41,235 nucleotides of DNA. It comes from Clostridia bacterium (GTDB lineage Bacteria > Bacillota > Clostridia > Acetivibrionales > JAFADI01). The stretch is taken from the NCBI GenBank assembly GCA_026418695.1, contig JAOAAU010000151.1, forward strand, positions 1 to 41,235, given 5' to 3'. Shown in pieces: positions 7,602 through 16,544 of this stretch. The stretch's first letter is position 1, and each line of letters begins with the position of its first letter. The position numbers and the translations under genes were made by a program. The notes under the pieces are model-generated. The model ran no database searches. It was given only the letters and a program-made list of their open reading frames with translations, and was not told the DNA's origin.

Positions 7602-7725
7602 CTATATTATAACGTGCATGTTCGGTTTTTTCCACCTTAATTTTTTTCCGTTTTCCGCTGTACGCTTTCAACCATGCAGACTTGAAACTCTGCTCCTATG
7701 CATGTTAGGCAACAAATCGTGACTT

Positions 7726-10700
7726 TCATTGCAAATTTTTAAACTCTTGTAACAGAATTTTAATATTGTCCAGAACCTCGTCTCTATTCATACCAGAGAT
7801 TTTAAAGGTAATATAAGGAGTATTGCTGGCAGTAAAAAGCAGTTTTCGTTTGTACAGGTCCATAAGCTTACCTAGAACAGACAAATTCACTTGCTGATTG
7901 CTCCTGTACTGTAAAATCATCGCTTCGCCCTTCTCCTGGACGGAAACAAACCCACAGTCCCTTGCCAGCGTCTTCAGATGGGCAATTTTAATCAGGTTTC
8001 TTACCGGCTTTGGCATTTCTCCGAAGCGGTCTACCAGTTCGTCCTCAATGTCCATCACATCCTGCTCATCATGGATGGAAGCAATCTTTTTATACATTTC
8101 AATCTTCTGAATCTCCGAATTGATATAGCTGTCATCAATATAGGCGCTGATATTGATATCGATGGTAATCTCTGCTTCTTCCGCTGCAGCAGGTTCGCCT
8201 TTCAGTTCTCTTACAGCCTCATCCAGGAGCTTGCAGTACATTTCGTATCCAACGGTTTCCATCTGTCCATGCTGCTCAGGCCCGAGCAAATTTCCCGCTC
8301 CCCTGATTTCAAGGTCCCTCATGGCAATTTTAAAACCCGATCCCAGCTCGGTAAATTCCCGGATAGCATTTAGCCTCTTTTCAGCTACCTCCGAAAGTAC
8401 TTTGTCCTTCTTATAAGTGATATAAGCATAAGCCAACCTATTGGAACGTCCTACTCTCCCTCTGATCTGGTATAACTGTGCCAGCCCCATCTTATCCGCA
8501 TCTTCTACGATAATCGTATTGACGTTGGGCATATCCAAACCGGATTCTATAATGGTTGTACATACCAGAACATCGTACTCGCCATTAATAAAGCTCATCA
8601 TGATTTCTTCCAGCTGCTTCTCATCCATTTGCCCATGGGCCGCAGCTACTCTCGCATCCGGCACCAGCGCCTGGATCTCAGATGTTTTCAAGTGTATGGT
8701 TCTTACCTGATTATACAGGTAAAAAACCTGTCCCTTTCTGCTCATTTCCCTCAAGATCGCATCCCGGATAACATCTGGGTTATGTTCCATTACATAGGTT
8801 TGAACCGGATAACGTTCCTCCGGCGGATCCTCAATCACACTGATATCACGGATCCCTACCAGGGACATATGCAAAGTTCTTGGAATCGGTGTAGCTGTGA
8901 GGGTCAAAACATCCAAATTCGGCTTCAGCGTCTTGATTCTTTCCTTGTGCGCAACACCAAAGCGCTGTTCCTCGTCTACTACCAGAAGGCCCAAGTTCTT
9001 GAATTGGATATCTTTTTGCAAAAGTCGGTGAGTACCGATCAGGATATCCACCATTCCCGCTTTGACATCCTTGAGAATTCTTTTTTGCTCGGCTTGTGTC
9101 TTGAAGCGACTGATCACCTCAATGGTCACAGGGAAGTCCTTCATTCTTTCCTTGAAGCTGGTATATTGCTGCTGAGCCAGAATGGTGGTAGGCACCAGAT
9201 AGGCAACCTGCCTTCCATCCATTACGGCCTTGAAGATGGCCCTCATTGCCACTTCCGTCTTGCCATAGCCCACATCTCCACAAAGCAAGCGGTCCATCAC
9301 TCTGCCGCATTCCATATCATTTTTAATTTCATCGATACACTTGAGCTGGTCCTCTGTTTCCTCATAGGGGAATGCTTCTTCAAACTGTTTCTGCCAGATC
9401 GTGTCCTTTGTGAAGGTATGTCCCTGTGCCGCCTGCCTTTGGGCATACAACTTGATCAGTTCTCCTGCCAGTTCTTTCAGCGATTCTTTAACTCTGCTCT
9501 TGGCTTTAGCCCAATCACTTCCCCCAAGCTTGCTGAGTTTAGGGCTCTTGCCCTCTGATCCGATATATTTCTGCAGTAAGTCCAGTTGATTGGTAGGAAT
9601 GTAAAGATTGTCCCCTGCAAGATAATTAATCTTCAAGTAGTCACGTTTTACCCCGTCTACCGACAACTGTTGTATTCCAACATACTGCCCGATTCCATGC
9701 GCCTGGTGAACTACATAATCTCCGACACTCAGGTCTGTAAAAGCTTTAATCTTATTTTTATCTTTTTTACCGACAGCCCTTTTATGCCTTCTGTCCTGGC
9801 CGAAAGCTTCTTTGTCGCTAACTACCACCAGTCCTATATCAGGATACTCAAATCCCTTATGCAAGCTGCCTCTCTTGATAATTACCTGTCCAGGCTGAAG
9901 CTCCAAATCAACATCTTCAGAGTAAGTATTCTCAATGCCCTCCTTCCGCAAACTGTCAGAAAGGCGCTCCCCGCGTCCCCTTGTCCCCGAAAGGATGATT
10001 ACTTTACTGTTGTTTTCCTTCCAATGTTTTAAGTCCGCGATCAATAAGTCGATATGACCTTGGTAGGATCCCATGGTTTTAGAAGGGATGCTGATGCTTC
10101 TTGACCATTCACGCCGGTTTGCCGAAGTCATCATGGTGCTCAGGTACACCGATTTTTTCTTGTCGAACTCAGAAAAAAGACCCTCAGCGTCAAAGAAAGC
10201 CTCAAAGCTCCTTGGCAGGATTTGGCCTTTTTCCATCAGTCCTTTACACTGTTCATGATATTCAAGGATGATATTTTCAATTCTTTGCTCAAATCTCGCC
10301 GGTTCATCAACAAAGACAATCGTGTCTTCTCCAATGAAATCTGTAATATATTGAGGTGTTTCCAAAAGGTAGGGAATCAGCCTGTCGATCCCTGGGAAAT
10401 AATAATTGGTTTGGAGCTTTTCAATATCCCCGCTAATTCTTGTCCTAAGGAGCTCTCTATACTCAGTATTTTTCTTGCCGATTTTTGCAGCCTGTGCTTC
10501 ATAATCCTTCTGAATCTCAGAAACAATCCGGGGTCTCCTTGAGATATCATAAAGAATTTCCCTGGCAGGAATCACTTTTACAGACTCCAGGTTATCCGTA
10601 GATCTCTGGGATTGAATATCAAACCGTCGAATAGAATCCACTTCATCACCGAATAGTTCAATACGGACTGCCGCTGCCAAATTAATAGAATAAATATCAA

Positions 10701-11238
10701 TAATTCCTCCACGGACAGCAAATTGGCCCTTCCCTTCTACAGTATGAACCCTTTCATATCCCATAGCTATCAGCTTGTTGTAAAGAGGATCCAAATCCAG
10801 CCGGTCACCGATCTTAAAACTCAATGTGTTCTGTTCAAAGATTTTTTTAGAAATCAGTTTGTGCGCAACGGCTTCCGCCGAGGTTACAACGAATTTAAAA
10901 TCTCCTGAGTTGATCCTATCCAGTGCTTCCAGCCTTTGAAATACCGCATCATAGCTTTTTGCCTCCACATCATGCAGCATGATTTCCTTGGAAGGGAAAA
11001 ATACGGTCTCTTCCTCATGGAAAAAAACAAAATCCTCCAGCATCTTTCTTGCATTCATTTCGTTGAAGGTAATAAAGAGACCTTTACAGTTTAGATGGCT
11101 GCAAAGGGCATAGCAAAGGTGAGCCTTCTGAGAATCGGAAGGCCCTGAAATATTCAACGGCAGCCTGTTCTTTTTAATTGTATCCAGAATTTCGTTATAT
11201 TCCCCAATTTGTCGGAGGGGGGTGATCAAGCTTTTCAT
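7726..11238 (-). CDS. mfd: Transcription-repair coupling factor Mfd
   Basis: A 1170-aa, full-length protein. It has a UvrB-like N-terminal module to about residue 340, then the RNA-polymerase-interaction (CarD-like) domain at about 500-560 (VGDYVVHQAHGIGQYVGIQQ). The RecG-type translocase follows with Walker A GDVGYGKT at 654-661, DEEQ at 755-758 and TATPIPRTL at 781-789. Later come QIRGRVGRSNRLAYAY and GNLLGPEQHGQMETVGYEMY. The C-terminal TRCF regulatory domain is at about 1010-1115. Mfd pushes stalled RNA polymerase off template lesions and recruits UvrA. It starts 11 bases after the pth stop without a strong ribosome site, which suggests translational coupling. A 309-codon plus-strand frame inside it (8629-9558) is a shadow. 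Confidence 0.98.
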   Translation of the reverse strand: MKSLITPLRQIGEYNEILDTIKKNRLPLNISGPSDSQKAHLCYALCSHLNCKGLFITFNEMNARKMLEDFVFFHEEETVFFPSKEIMLHDVEAKSYDAVFQRLEALDRINSGDFKFVVTSAEAVAHKLISKKIFEQNTLSFKIGDRLDLDPLYNKLIAMGYERVHTVEGKGQFAVRGGIIDIYSINLAAAVRIELFGDEVDSIRRFDIQSQRSTDNLESVKVIPAREILYDISRRPRIVSEIQKDYEAQAAKIGKKNTEYRELLRTRISGDIEKLQTNYYFPGIDRLIPYLLETPQYITDFIGEDTIVFVDEPARFEQRIENIILEYHEQCKGLMEKGQILPRSFEAFFDAEGLFSEFDKKKSVYLSTMMTSANRREWSRSISIPSKTMGSYQGHIDLLIADLKHWKENNSKVIILSGTRGRGERLSDSLRKEGIENTYSEDVDLELQPGQVIIKRGSLHKGFEYPDIGLVVVSDKEAFGQDRRHKRAVGKKDKNKIKAFTDLSVGDYVVHQAHGIGQYVGIQQLSVDGVKRDYLKINYLAGDNLYIPTNQLDLLQKYIGSEGKSPKLSKLGGSDWAKAKSRVKESLKELAGELIKLYAQRQAAQGHTFTKDTIWQKQFEEAFPYEETEDQLKCIDEIKNDMECGRVMDRLLCGDVGYGKTEVAMRAIFKAVMDGRQVAYLVPTTILAQQQYTSFKERMKDFPVTIEVISRFKTQAEQKRILKDVKAGMVDILIGTHRLLQKDIQFKNLGLLVVDEEQRFGVAHKERIKTLKPNLDVLTLTATPIPRTLHMSLVGIRDISVIEDPPEERYPVQTYVMEHNPDVIRDAILREMSRKGQVFYLYNQVRTIHLKTSEIQALVPDARVAAAHGQMDEKQLEEIMMSFINGEYDVLVCTTIIESGLDMPNVNTIIVEDADKMGLAQLYQIRGRVGRSNRLAYAYITYKKDKVLSEVAEKRLNAIREFTELGSGFKIAMRDLEIRGAGNLLGPEQHGQMETVGYEMYCKLLDEAVRELKGEPAAAEEAEITIDINISAYIDDSYINSEIQKIEMYKKIASIHDEQDVMDIEDELVDRFGEMPKPVRNLIKIAHLKTLARDCGFVSVQEKGEAMILQYRSNQQVNLSVLGKLMDLYKRKLLFTASNTPYITFKISGMNRDEVLDNIKILLQEFKNLQ

Positions 11239-11249
11239 AATTTGGTCGC

Positions 11250-11819
11250 CTACTTATTACACTTATTCATCGCAGCTTCTGCACCGGATTTTATTATGAC
11301 CGATACCGCTTCTGCTGCTTGTACAACACTTTCACTAATGGTTTTTCTCTCGTCTGCATTGAATTTACTAAGGACATAGTCTGCAAGGTCCCACCCCTCG
11401 GGCGGCCGGCCAATGCCAATACGGATGCGCGGAAAATCCTCAGACTGAAGTTGGTACAGGATCGACCGCATTCCGTTGTGAGTTCCTGCACTGCCTTTGG
11501 GCCTTACACGAATCTTACCCAGTTGAAGATCAATGTCATCGTATATTAGTATAATATTTTTCATGGGAAGTTTATACCAGTCTGCCATTTCCCGGACACT
11601 CTCACCACTGAGATTCATAAACGTCTGCGGCTTGGCCAGAATGACCTTTTTCCCCTCTATAGTCCCATCTCCGTACAGCGCCTTATGCTTCAACTTGGAA
11701 ACTCTGATATTATGTTTCTCCGCCAAGAGATCAATGGTCTCAAATCCTACATTATGCTTTGTATTATCATACCGGTTTCCGGGGTTTCCCAACCCCACTA
11801 CCAAAAACAAGTCATCCAT
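11250..11819 (-). CDS. pth: Peptidyl-tRNA hydrolase
   Basis: A 189-aa protein with all family signatures: VVGLGNPGNRYDNTKHNVGF including catalytic His22, KPQTFMNLSGESV, IILIYDDIDLQLGKIRVRPK, GSAGTHNGMRSI and FPRIRIGIGRP. It releases peptides from dropped-off peptidyl-tRNA and recycles the tRNA. In Bacillus the gene is called spoVC, after a sporulation-defective allele. AGAGGTG precedes the ATG. It is the first gene of the pth-mfd pair. Confidence 0.97.
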   Translation of the reverse strand: MDDLFLVVGLGNPGNRYDNTKHNVGFETIDLLAEKHNIRVSKLKHKALYGDGTIEGKKVILAKPQTFMNLSGESVREMADWYKLPMKNIILIYDDIDLQLGKIRVRPKGSAGTHNGMRSILYQLQSEDFPRIRIGIGRPPEGWDLADYVLSKFNADERKTISESVVQAAEAVSVIIKSGAEAAMNKCNK

Positions 11820-11959
11820 GTTTACACCTCTGATTTGAAGTTCCTAATCCGGATCCCCTTCCTTGCAGTAATAGGGATCGAATATTGTTTCAAGCAAACA
11901 GCCTCTCACCCAGTCCGGGAGAGAGGTTGGAATAAAGGTTGAATATAAGTATAACATTA

Positions 11960-11991
11960 AAAATGAAGAATGAGTACTCATTCTTCATTTT
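11960..11991 (-). terminator. Long palindrome, probable terminator after prs
   Basis: A perfect 16-bp inverted repeat with no free loop (AAAATGAAGAATGAGT and its complement) lies about 20 bases after the prs stop. It is followed by TTTT on the minus strand. The U run is short, so a processing or stabilising role is possible instead. The rest of the 191-base prs-pth gap holds a weak CCTCTC/GAGAGG inverted pair near 11904. Confidence 0.6.
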
Positions 11992-12010
11992 ATAGGTTCG
12001 TTGAAACGAA

Positions 12011-12988
12011 TTAATTATGGGATCCTACTTCCTGCTGTGTAAAGAGCGTGCTGATGGAAATATCGCCGTAAATTCTTTCGATGGCTTCAGCAAATATTCC
12101 CGCAACAGACAATATTTTGATTTTATCCAATCTCTTTCCTTCAGGAAGCGGTACGGTATTCAATGTAACCAGCTCTTTCATCGGAGAATTTGCGATTCTC
12201 TCTATGGCAGGCCCTGAAAGAACTCCGTGAGTGCAGCAGGCATATACTTCCTTCGCCCCTATCTCCACCAGTGCATTCACTGCGTTGATAATGGTTCCGC
12301 CGGTATCAATGAGGTCATCTACAAGAACAACCCTTTTATCCCTTACGTCGCCGATGATATTCATGATCTCAGATACATTGGCTTTTGGGCGCCGCTTGTC
12401 TATGATCGCAAGAGGCACCTCCAGTCTTTCAGCAAATTTCCTTGATCTTGTAACGCTGCCGACATCCGGAGATACTACAACCACATCATCTACATTCTCA
12501 AACTTTGTCTTAAAATATTCTGCCAGGATTGGAACCCCTATCAAGTGGTCCACGGGAATATCAAAGAATCCTTGAAGCTGTGGCGCATGTAGGTCCATGG
12601 TAAGTACCCTATCCGCCCCGGCAACCGTCAAGAGGTTGGCAACCAGTTTGGCAGAGATTGGATCTCTCGCTTTTGCTTTTCTATCCTGTCTGGCATAGCC
12701 AAAGTATGGCATAACCGCTGTAATTCTTCCCGCTGATGCTCTTCTTAAGGCATCAATCATGATCAACAATTCCATCAAATTATCATTGACCGGTGTACAG
12801 GTGGATTGTACAATAAACACATCTGAACCTCTGACGACCTCGTTGATGTTTATCGCACACTCGCCGTCACTGAAAGATCCAACTGTTGCTGCTCCAACAG
12901 GCAACCCGATTTTTTCGGCGATCTCTTCTGCAAGTGTTCTGTGAGAATTCCCTGCAAAAATCTTGATATCTTTTCCATGTAAATTCAT
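12011..12988 (-). CDS. prs: Ribose-phosphate pyrophosphokinase (PRPP synthetase)
   Basis: A 325-aa class I enzyme that makes PRPP from ribose 5-phosphate and ATP. Motifs: [18 protein letters not shown] and [20 protein letters not shown] at the N-terminus, [20 protein letters not shown] (ATP loop), [20 protein letters not shown], and the PRPP-binding [14 protein letters not shown] at about 219-232. Length is near the 315-320 of the family, with a short extra tail ([13 protein letters not shown]). It supplies PRPP to purine, pyrimidine, His and Trp synthesis, and PurR, encoded three genes away, senses PRPP. It lies after glmU as in Bacillus. Confidence 0.97.
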   Translation of the reverse strand: MNLHGKDIKIFAGNSHRTLAEEIAEKIGLPVGAATVGSFSDGECAININEVVRGSDVFIVQSTCTPVNDNLMELLIMIDALRRASAGRITAVMPYFGYARQDRKAKARDPISAKLVANLLTVAGADRVLTMDLHAPQLQGFFDIPVDHLIGVPILAEYFKTKFENVDDVVVVSPDVGSVTRSRKFAERLEVPLAIIDKRRPKANVSEIMNIIGDVRDKRVVLVDDLIDTGGTIINAVNALVEIGAKEVYACCTHGVLSGPAIERIANSPMKELVTLNTVPLPEGKRLDKIKILSVAGIFAEAIERIYGDISISTLFTQQEVGSHN

Positions 12989-13112
12989 TGCCTTACCCCA
13001 TTCTTAATATAATATAATCTATTATTTATAGTTTAAGGCTTAGATATTTATCTCTAAAGCTTTGTTCTCTTGTAAGGATGAGTAAATATTAAGCGATAAA
13101 CTTTATCTTCAG

Positions 13113-14489
13113 CTATTTTCTCTGCAGCCCCTTTTTATTTACCCAATCCTCTTTATTTACCTGTCTGCTTCTCGCGATGGCCAGAGCATCTTGGGGAACC
13201 TCCTCAGTGATGGTGGATCCTGCAGCAATATAAGCACCTTCGCCAACAACAACCGGTGAAACCAGGTTGGAATTGCAGCCGACAAAGGCATGGTCCCCAA
13301 CGATCGTTTTATGTTTTTTCTTACCGTCGTAATTTACTACAATGGTTCCACAGCCAAGATTTACGTTCTTACCTATTTCCGCATCACCAACATAGGTTAA
13401 GTGCGGAATTTTGGTCTTCTCACCAATAACAGATTTCTTTATTTCAACAAAATCTCCAATCTTGACCTTTCTTCCGATTTTGCTCTCAGGACGGATGTAA
13501 GCAAAGGGTCCGATTTTTACTTCATCTTCAATAGCGCTTTCCAAAATTACAGAGTTGAGGACTTCAACTTCATTTCCAATATGAGAGGAAACAATTCTGC
13601 AATTTGTTCCGATGGTACAATTCTCTCCGATCACCGTCTTTCCTTCAATGACAGTGTTCGGGTATATAACCGTATCCATACCGATCTTGACACCCTCATC
13701 AATATAAGTAGAGTTAGGATCCAAAATCGTAACACCGGACATCATCAGGTTGTTGAGTACTCTCTTTTTGAGCAGCTCCCCAGCCTTTGCCAGCTGAATT
13801 CGGTCATTAATACCCAATATTTCATCTGAATCTTCAGCGATTACTGCACCAACTTTTAATCCCTTTTTGATTAATATTTCCAAGGTATCCGTCAGATAGT
13901 ATTCACCCTGACTGTTATTGTTGTTCAGCTCTTTTAATGCGTTTAGAAGGTCGCTGATCGTGAAACAGTACATACCTGAATTGATTTCGTTGACACCCTT
14001 TTCTTTATCGGTGGCATCACGGTGTTCTACAATCTTTAAAACATTTCCCACAGAGTCTCTGATGATTCGGCCATACCCGGAAGGATCCTCCAGCACTGCA
14101 GTAATGACAGTGGCAGCGTTTTTATTATCTTTATGAGTTTTGATTGCTTTTGAAATGGTATCAGAAGTAATTAGAGGTGTGTCTCCACATAATACGACAA
14201 CAATGCCGTCTTTGCCTTTCAGGTGCTCTTCCGCCTGCATAACGGCGTGGCCTGTGCCAAGCTGTTTTTCCTGGGTCACATACTCTGCGCGTTCTCCCAT
14301 GCATTCCTTTACCTGGTCTGCTCTATGTCCTACTACGATGACGGTGTCCTTTACACCAGCATCGTCAACCGCTTTATATACCCATTCAATCAAAGCCTTT
14401 CCGCAAATGCTATGTACGACTTTGGACTTTTTTGACTTCATTCTTTTACCTTCACCTGCTGCTAGGATCACAGCTGTTAGGTGCTTCAT
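13113..14489 (-). CDS. glmU: Bifunctional UDP-GlcNAc pyrophosphorylase / GlcN-1-P acetyltransferase
   Basis: A 458-aa protein. The N-terminal uridyltransferase domain (about 1-228) begins VILAAGEGKRMKSKKSKVVH and contains EKQLGTGHAVMQAEEHLKGK and VVLCGDTPLI. The C-terminal left-handed beta-helix (about 250-445) shows hexapeptide repeats (TVIEGKTVIGENCTIGTNC), the acetyltransferase segment IPHLTYVGDAEIGKNVNLGC and NYDGKKKHKTIVGDHAFVGC. The two domains turn GlcN-1-P into UDP-GlcNAc, the substrate of MurA, also in this window. AAGGAGG precedes the ATG. Confidence 0.98.
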   Translation of the reverse strand: MKHLTAVILAAGEGKRMKSKKSKVVHSICGKALIEWVYKAVDDAGVKDTVIVVGHRADQVKECMGERAEYVTQEKQLGTGHAVMQAEEHLKGKDGIVVVLCGDTPLITSDTISKAIKTHKDNKNAATVITAVLEDPSGYGRIIRDSVGNVLKIVEHRDATDKEKGVNEINSGMYCFTISDLLNALKELNNNNSQGEYYLTDTLEILIKKGLKVGAVIAEDSDEILGINDRIQLAKAGELLKKRVLNNLMMSGVTILDPNSTYIDEGVKIGMDTVIYPNTVIEGKTVIGENCTIGTNCRIVSSHIGNEVEVLNSVILESAIEDEVKIGPFAYIRPESKIGRKVKIGDFVEIKKSVIGEKTKIPHLTYVGDAEIGKNVNLGCGTIVVNYDGKKKHKTIVGDHAFVGCNSNLVSPVVVGEGAYIAAGSTITEEVPQDALAIARSRQVNKEDWVNKKGLQRK

Positions 14490-14694
14490 TTTAATGTCCT
14501 CCTTATAGGGAAACAGCTTGATAGGTTTCCTTCCGCTCTGCTGTCAATCATCATTATATCTTGAAACAAGCCTTCTTCCTGCTCAAACTGTCTGTAGTAC
14601 CCTTATTCCAGGTAATATTTTCTCACTTTTTAATAAATTTTTCAACCGCTTTTGGAATAGTTTTTATAACATATTATTCCCAAAAATAATGAAA

Positions 14695-14716
14695 GACACT
14701 TATTTACATAAGTGCC
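14695..14716 (-). terminator. Terminator after spoVG
   Basis: The minus-strand transcript forms GGCACTTAT / ATAAGTGTC with loop GTAA and one G-U pair, followed by a T-rich stretch. It lies 15 bases after the spoVG stop. The rest of the 241-base spoVG-glmU gap holds no clear signal. Confidence 0.7.
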
Positions 14717-14730
14717 TTTATCTACATTTT

Positions 14731-15003
14731 TTATTCTGCCGCGTCTACTGAAGCCGTAGATTCGTATTTTTCCAGGATTACTTTTTGTATTTTTTCTCTT
14801 GTGGTGGCATTAATTGGGTGGGCTATATCTCTAAATTCGCCATCAGGAGTTTTTCTGCTGGGCATCGCAATAAACAATCCGTTCTGGCTCTCAATAATCT
14901 TTATATCATGGACAACAAACTCATTATCGAAAGTGACAGATACAACAGCCTTCATTTTTCCTTCCGCTTCGATCTTGCGTATGCGAACGTCTGTGATTTC
15001 CAT
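14731..15003 (-). CDS. spoVG: Septation/sporulation regulator SpoVG
   Basis: A 90-aa protein with the SpoVG fold: [79 protein letters not shown]. It is a small nucleic-acid-binding regulator, first described for cortex formation and septation control in Bacillus. The frame opens at a GTG at 15015, but the conserved start MEITDVRIR is the ATG at 15003, preceded by GGAAGG. A sigma-H promoter match lies 40 bases upstream, and it is expressed as a single gene between that promoter and the terminator at 14695. Confidence 0.97.
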   Translation of the reverse strand: MEITDVRIRKIEAEGKMKAVVSVTFDNEFVVHDIKIIESQNGLFIAMPSRKTPDGEFRDIAHPINATTREKIQKVILEKYESTASVDAAE

Positions 15004-15042
15004 TGATGTTACCACCTTCCGTTATATTATGTATATTAGTAT

Positions 15043-15069
15043 ATTCGCTACAAATTCTTTTTTTCCTTC
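15043..15069 (-). promoter_or_regulatory. Sigma-H promoter for spoVG
   Basis: On the minus strand GAAGGAAAA (15069-15061), 11 bases, then AGCGAAT (15049-15043). This matches RNAGGAWWW-N11/12-RNNGAAT at every defined base. spoVG is a classic sigma-H gene in Bacillus. The predicted start of transcription is about 30 bases before the ATG. Confidence 0.8.
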
Positions 15070-15235
15070 TTATTGCGGTCAAAAACTTTCAAGGAACCAA
15101 AAAAATTAACGCGGATAATCAATTTCGATAATATGATTTTCCTTTTTGAATCATAATATACAGGTGCATCATAGACAATGAATCCAGAATCAATCGGGAC
15201 AAGAATAATTAAGCAGCTTTTTCATTTTCAATGTG

Positions 15236-16048
15236 TTAAAAGTTGCTTGGCCGAATATCAATAATGCCATTCTCCTCATCTACGGAATGTAACGTGAGAA
15301 GAGAAAAATAATCGTCCACAAGTTTTTTGGCAGGCTCTACTGTCCCAATCAGGACACCGATTCCGACGACCTCGGACTCAAATTCCTTTGCAAGCTCGAT
15401 AATCCCCTTTGCGGTCCCGCCTGCTTTCATGAAATCATCGATAAATAAGATTCTCGAATTTCTTTTTATTGATTTTAATGAAAGAACCATGGTCTGTATT
15501 TTTTTGGAGGAACCGGAAACATAATTGATGTTTACCGACGGCCCATCCGTGGCTTCGTTGTAATGCCGTGCAATGACCAGAGGGACATTGAGGTACTGAG
15601 CGGTTATATAGGCCAGGGGAATTCCTTTTGTTTCTACGGTAATCACATAGTCAACTCCCTTAGGATAGAACTGTGCCGAAAAAATTCGTCCGATCTGAGA
15701 TACTTTCTGCGGATCATAGATTACATCCTGCATGTACAGATAGCCCCCTGGAAGAATTCTTTCCTTTCTGGACAGTTCAGCACATAGCGATTGGGTGACT
15801 TCTTGGATGGAGTTCTTGCCGACAAAGGGGACAAATCTCACTCCCCCGGAAGCTCCGGGCACTGTCTCAATCAGTCCCATTTCAAACCGAGCCATCAACT
15901 TTTGTACAATATCGATGTCTTCGCTGATCGTTGATTTTGCTGAGCCAAATAATTCCGTAAAGCTGCCGAGAGTAAAAAGCTTCCCCGGTGAGTCCGACAG
16001 CATTTTCAGCAGCACTGCGATCCGTTCATTTCTCTGTATCTTGTCCAT
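15236..16048 (-). CDS. purR: Purine operon repressor PurR (PRT-fold)
   Basis: A 270-aa protein. The winged-helix N-domain (about 1-75) includes LLKMLSDSPGKLFTLGSFTE and GSAKSTISEDIDIVQKLM. The phosphoribosyltransferase-fold effector domain (about 100-270) has the PRPP loop RILFIDDFMKAGGT at about 199-212. Bacillus-type PurR represses purine genes and is released by PRPP, made by Prs downstream. The ATG follows GGGGGAA. A sigma-A promoter and a PurBox-like inverted pair lie 35-85 bases upstream, suggesting autoregulation. No other pur genes are in the window. Confidence 0.95.
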   Translation of the reverse strand: MDKIQRNERIAVLLKMLSDSPGKLFTLGSFTELFGSAKSTISEDIDIVQKLMARFEMGLIETVPGASGGVRFVPFVGKNSIQEVTQSLCAELSRKERILPGGYLYMQDVIYDPQKVSQIGRIFSAQFYPKGVDYVITVETKGIPLAYITAQYLNVPLVIARHYNEATDGPSVNINYVSGSSKKIQTMVLSLKSIKRNSRILFIDDFMKAGGTAKGIIELAKEFESEVVGIGVLIGTVEPAKKLVDDYFSLLTLHSVDEENGIIDIRPSNF

Positions 16049-16081
16049 AACATTCCCCCGATTCTCAGGTCAATTGTATTT

Positions 16082-16110
16082 ATTATACTACAAAATCACG
16101 AATATTTTAA
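16082..16110 (-). promoter_or_regulatory. Sigma-A promoter for purR
   Basis: On the minus strand TTAAAA (16110-16105), a 17-base spacer and TATAAT (16087-16082). The -10 is perfect and the -35 matches at 4 of 6. Confidence 0.6.
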
Positions 16111-16137
16111 TATTATTTTGCTTAAATATTCGGCATA
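16097..16137. promoter_or_regulatory. PurBox-like inverted pair at purR
   Basis: CGAATATTT at 16099-16107 faces AAATATTCG at 16124-16132 with 16 bases between. Each half matches the PurBox consensus AWWWCCGAACWWT at about 10 of 13 positions, and paired PurBoxes are typically inverted 16-17 bases apart. One half overlaps the -35 region of purR, where repression would be expected. Confidence 0.5.
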
Positions 16138-16531
16138 ATCCCTTTGAACATTTACTAATAATTTCTATTTGAAATACATATACTATATTTGGCAACGCAA
16201 TATCCCCTGAAGTTGCTAATCATTTTTCCATCAACAATCCGCAAAACCATGCATAAGATGCTGTAGGCACATTAATTTCAAATATACCACACAGACAAAC
16301 TCCGGATAGTTATGATCCTTCGATTCTAATATATAGTTTGTGCACCCTGGTATTTTTTTAACTTTTACTTTTTTCAAAAAATGATGTATTATTTAATAGG
16401 GTTTTGGCCTAAAATTTTATATAATTATCATTTTTTAGCCGGAGTGACATCATTTTTACTATATTAAAGAACCGGCGGATTCCCTTATACCTGTTATCTT
16501 TAGATTTTGATACGAACATATACTTTTGCAT
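16138..16531. other. Divergent intergenic region purR/murC
   Basis: About 390 bases of A/T-rich DNA between divergent genes. No credible small gene, tRNA or clear consensus promoter for murC was found. A TATAAT at 16420-16425 has no matching -35. It may hold the murC promoter in a non-consensus form. Confidence 0.4.
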
Positions 16532-16544
16532 AGGAGTGTTGGAT

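Noticed and set aside
8629-9558. 309-codon plus-strand open frame
   Set aside because: It lies wholly antisense to conserved mfd, has no family features or ribosome site, and its length follows from mfd codon bias.
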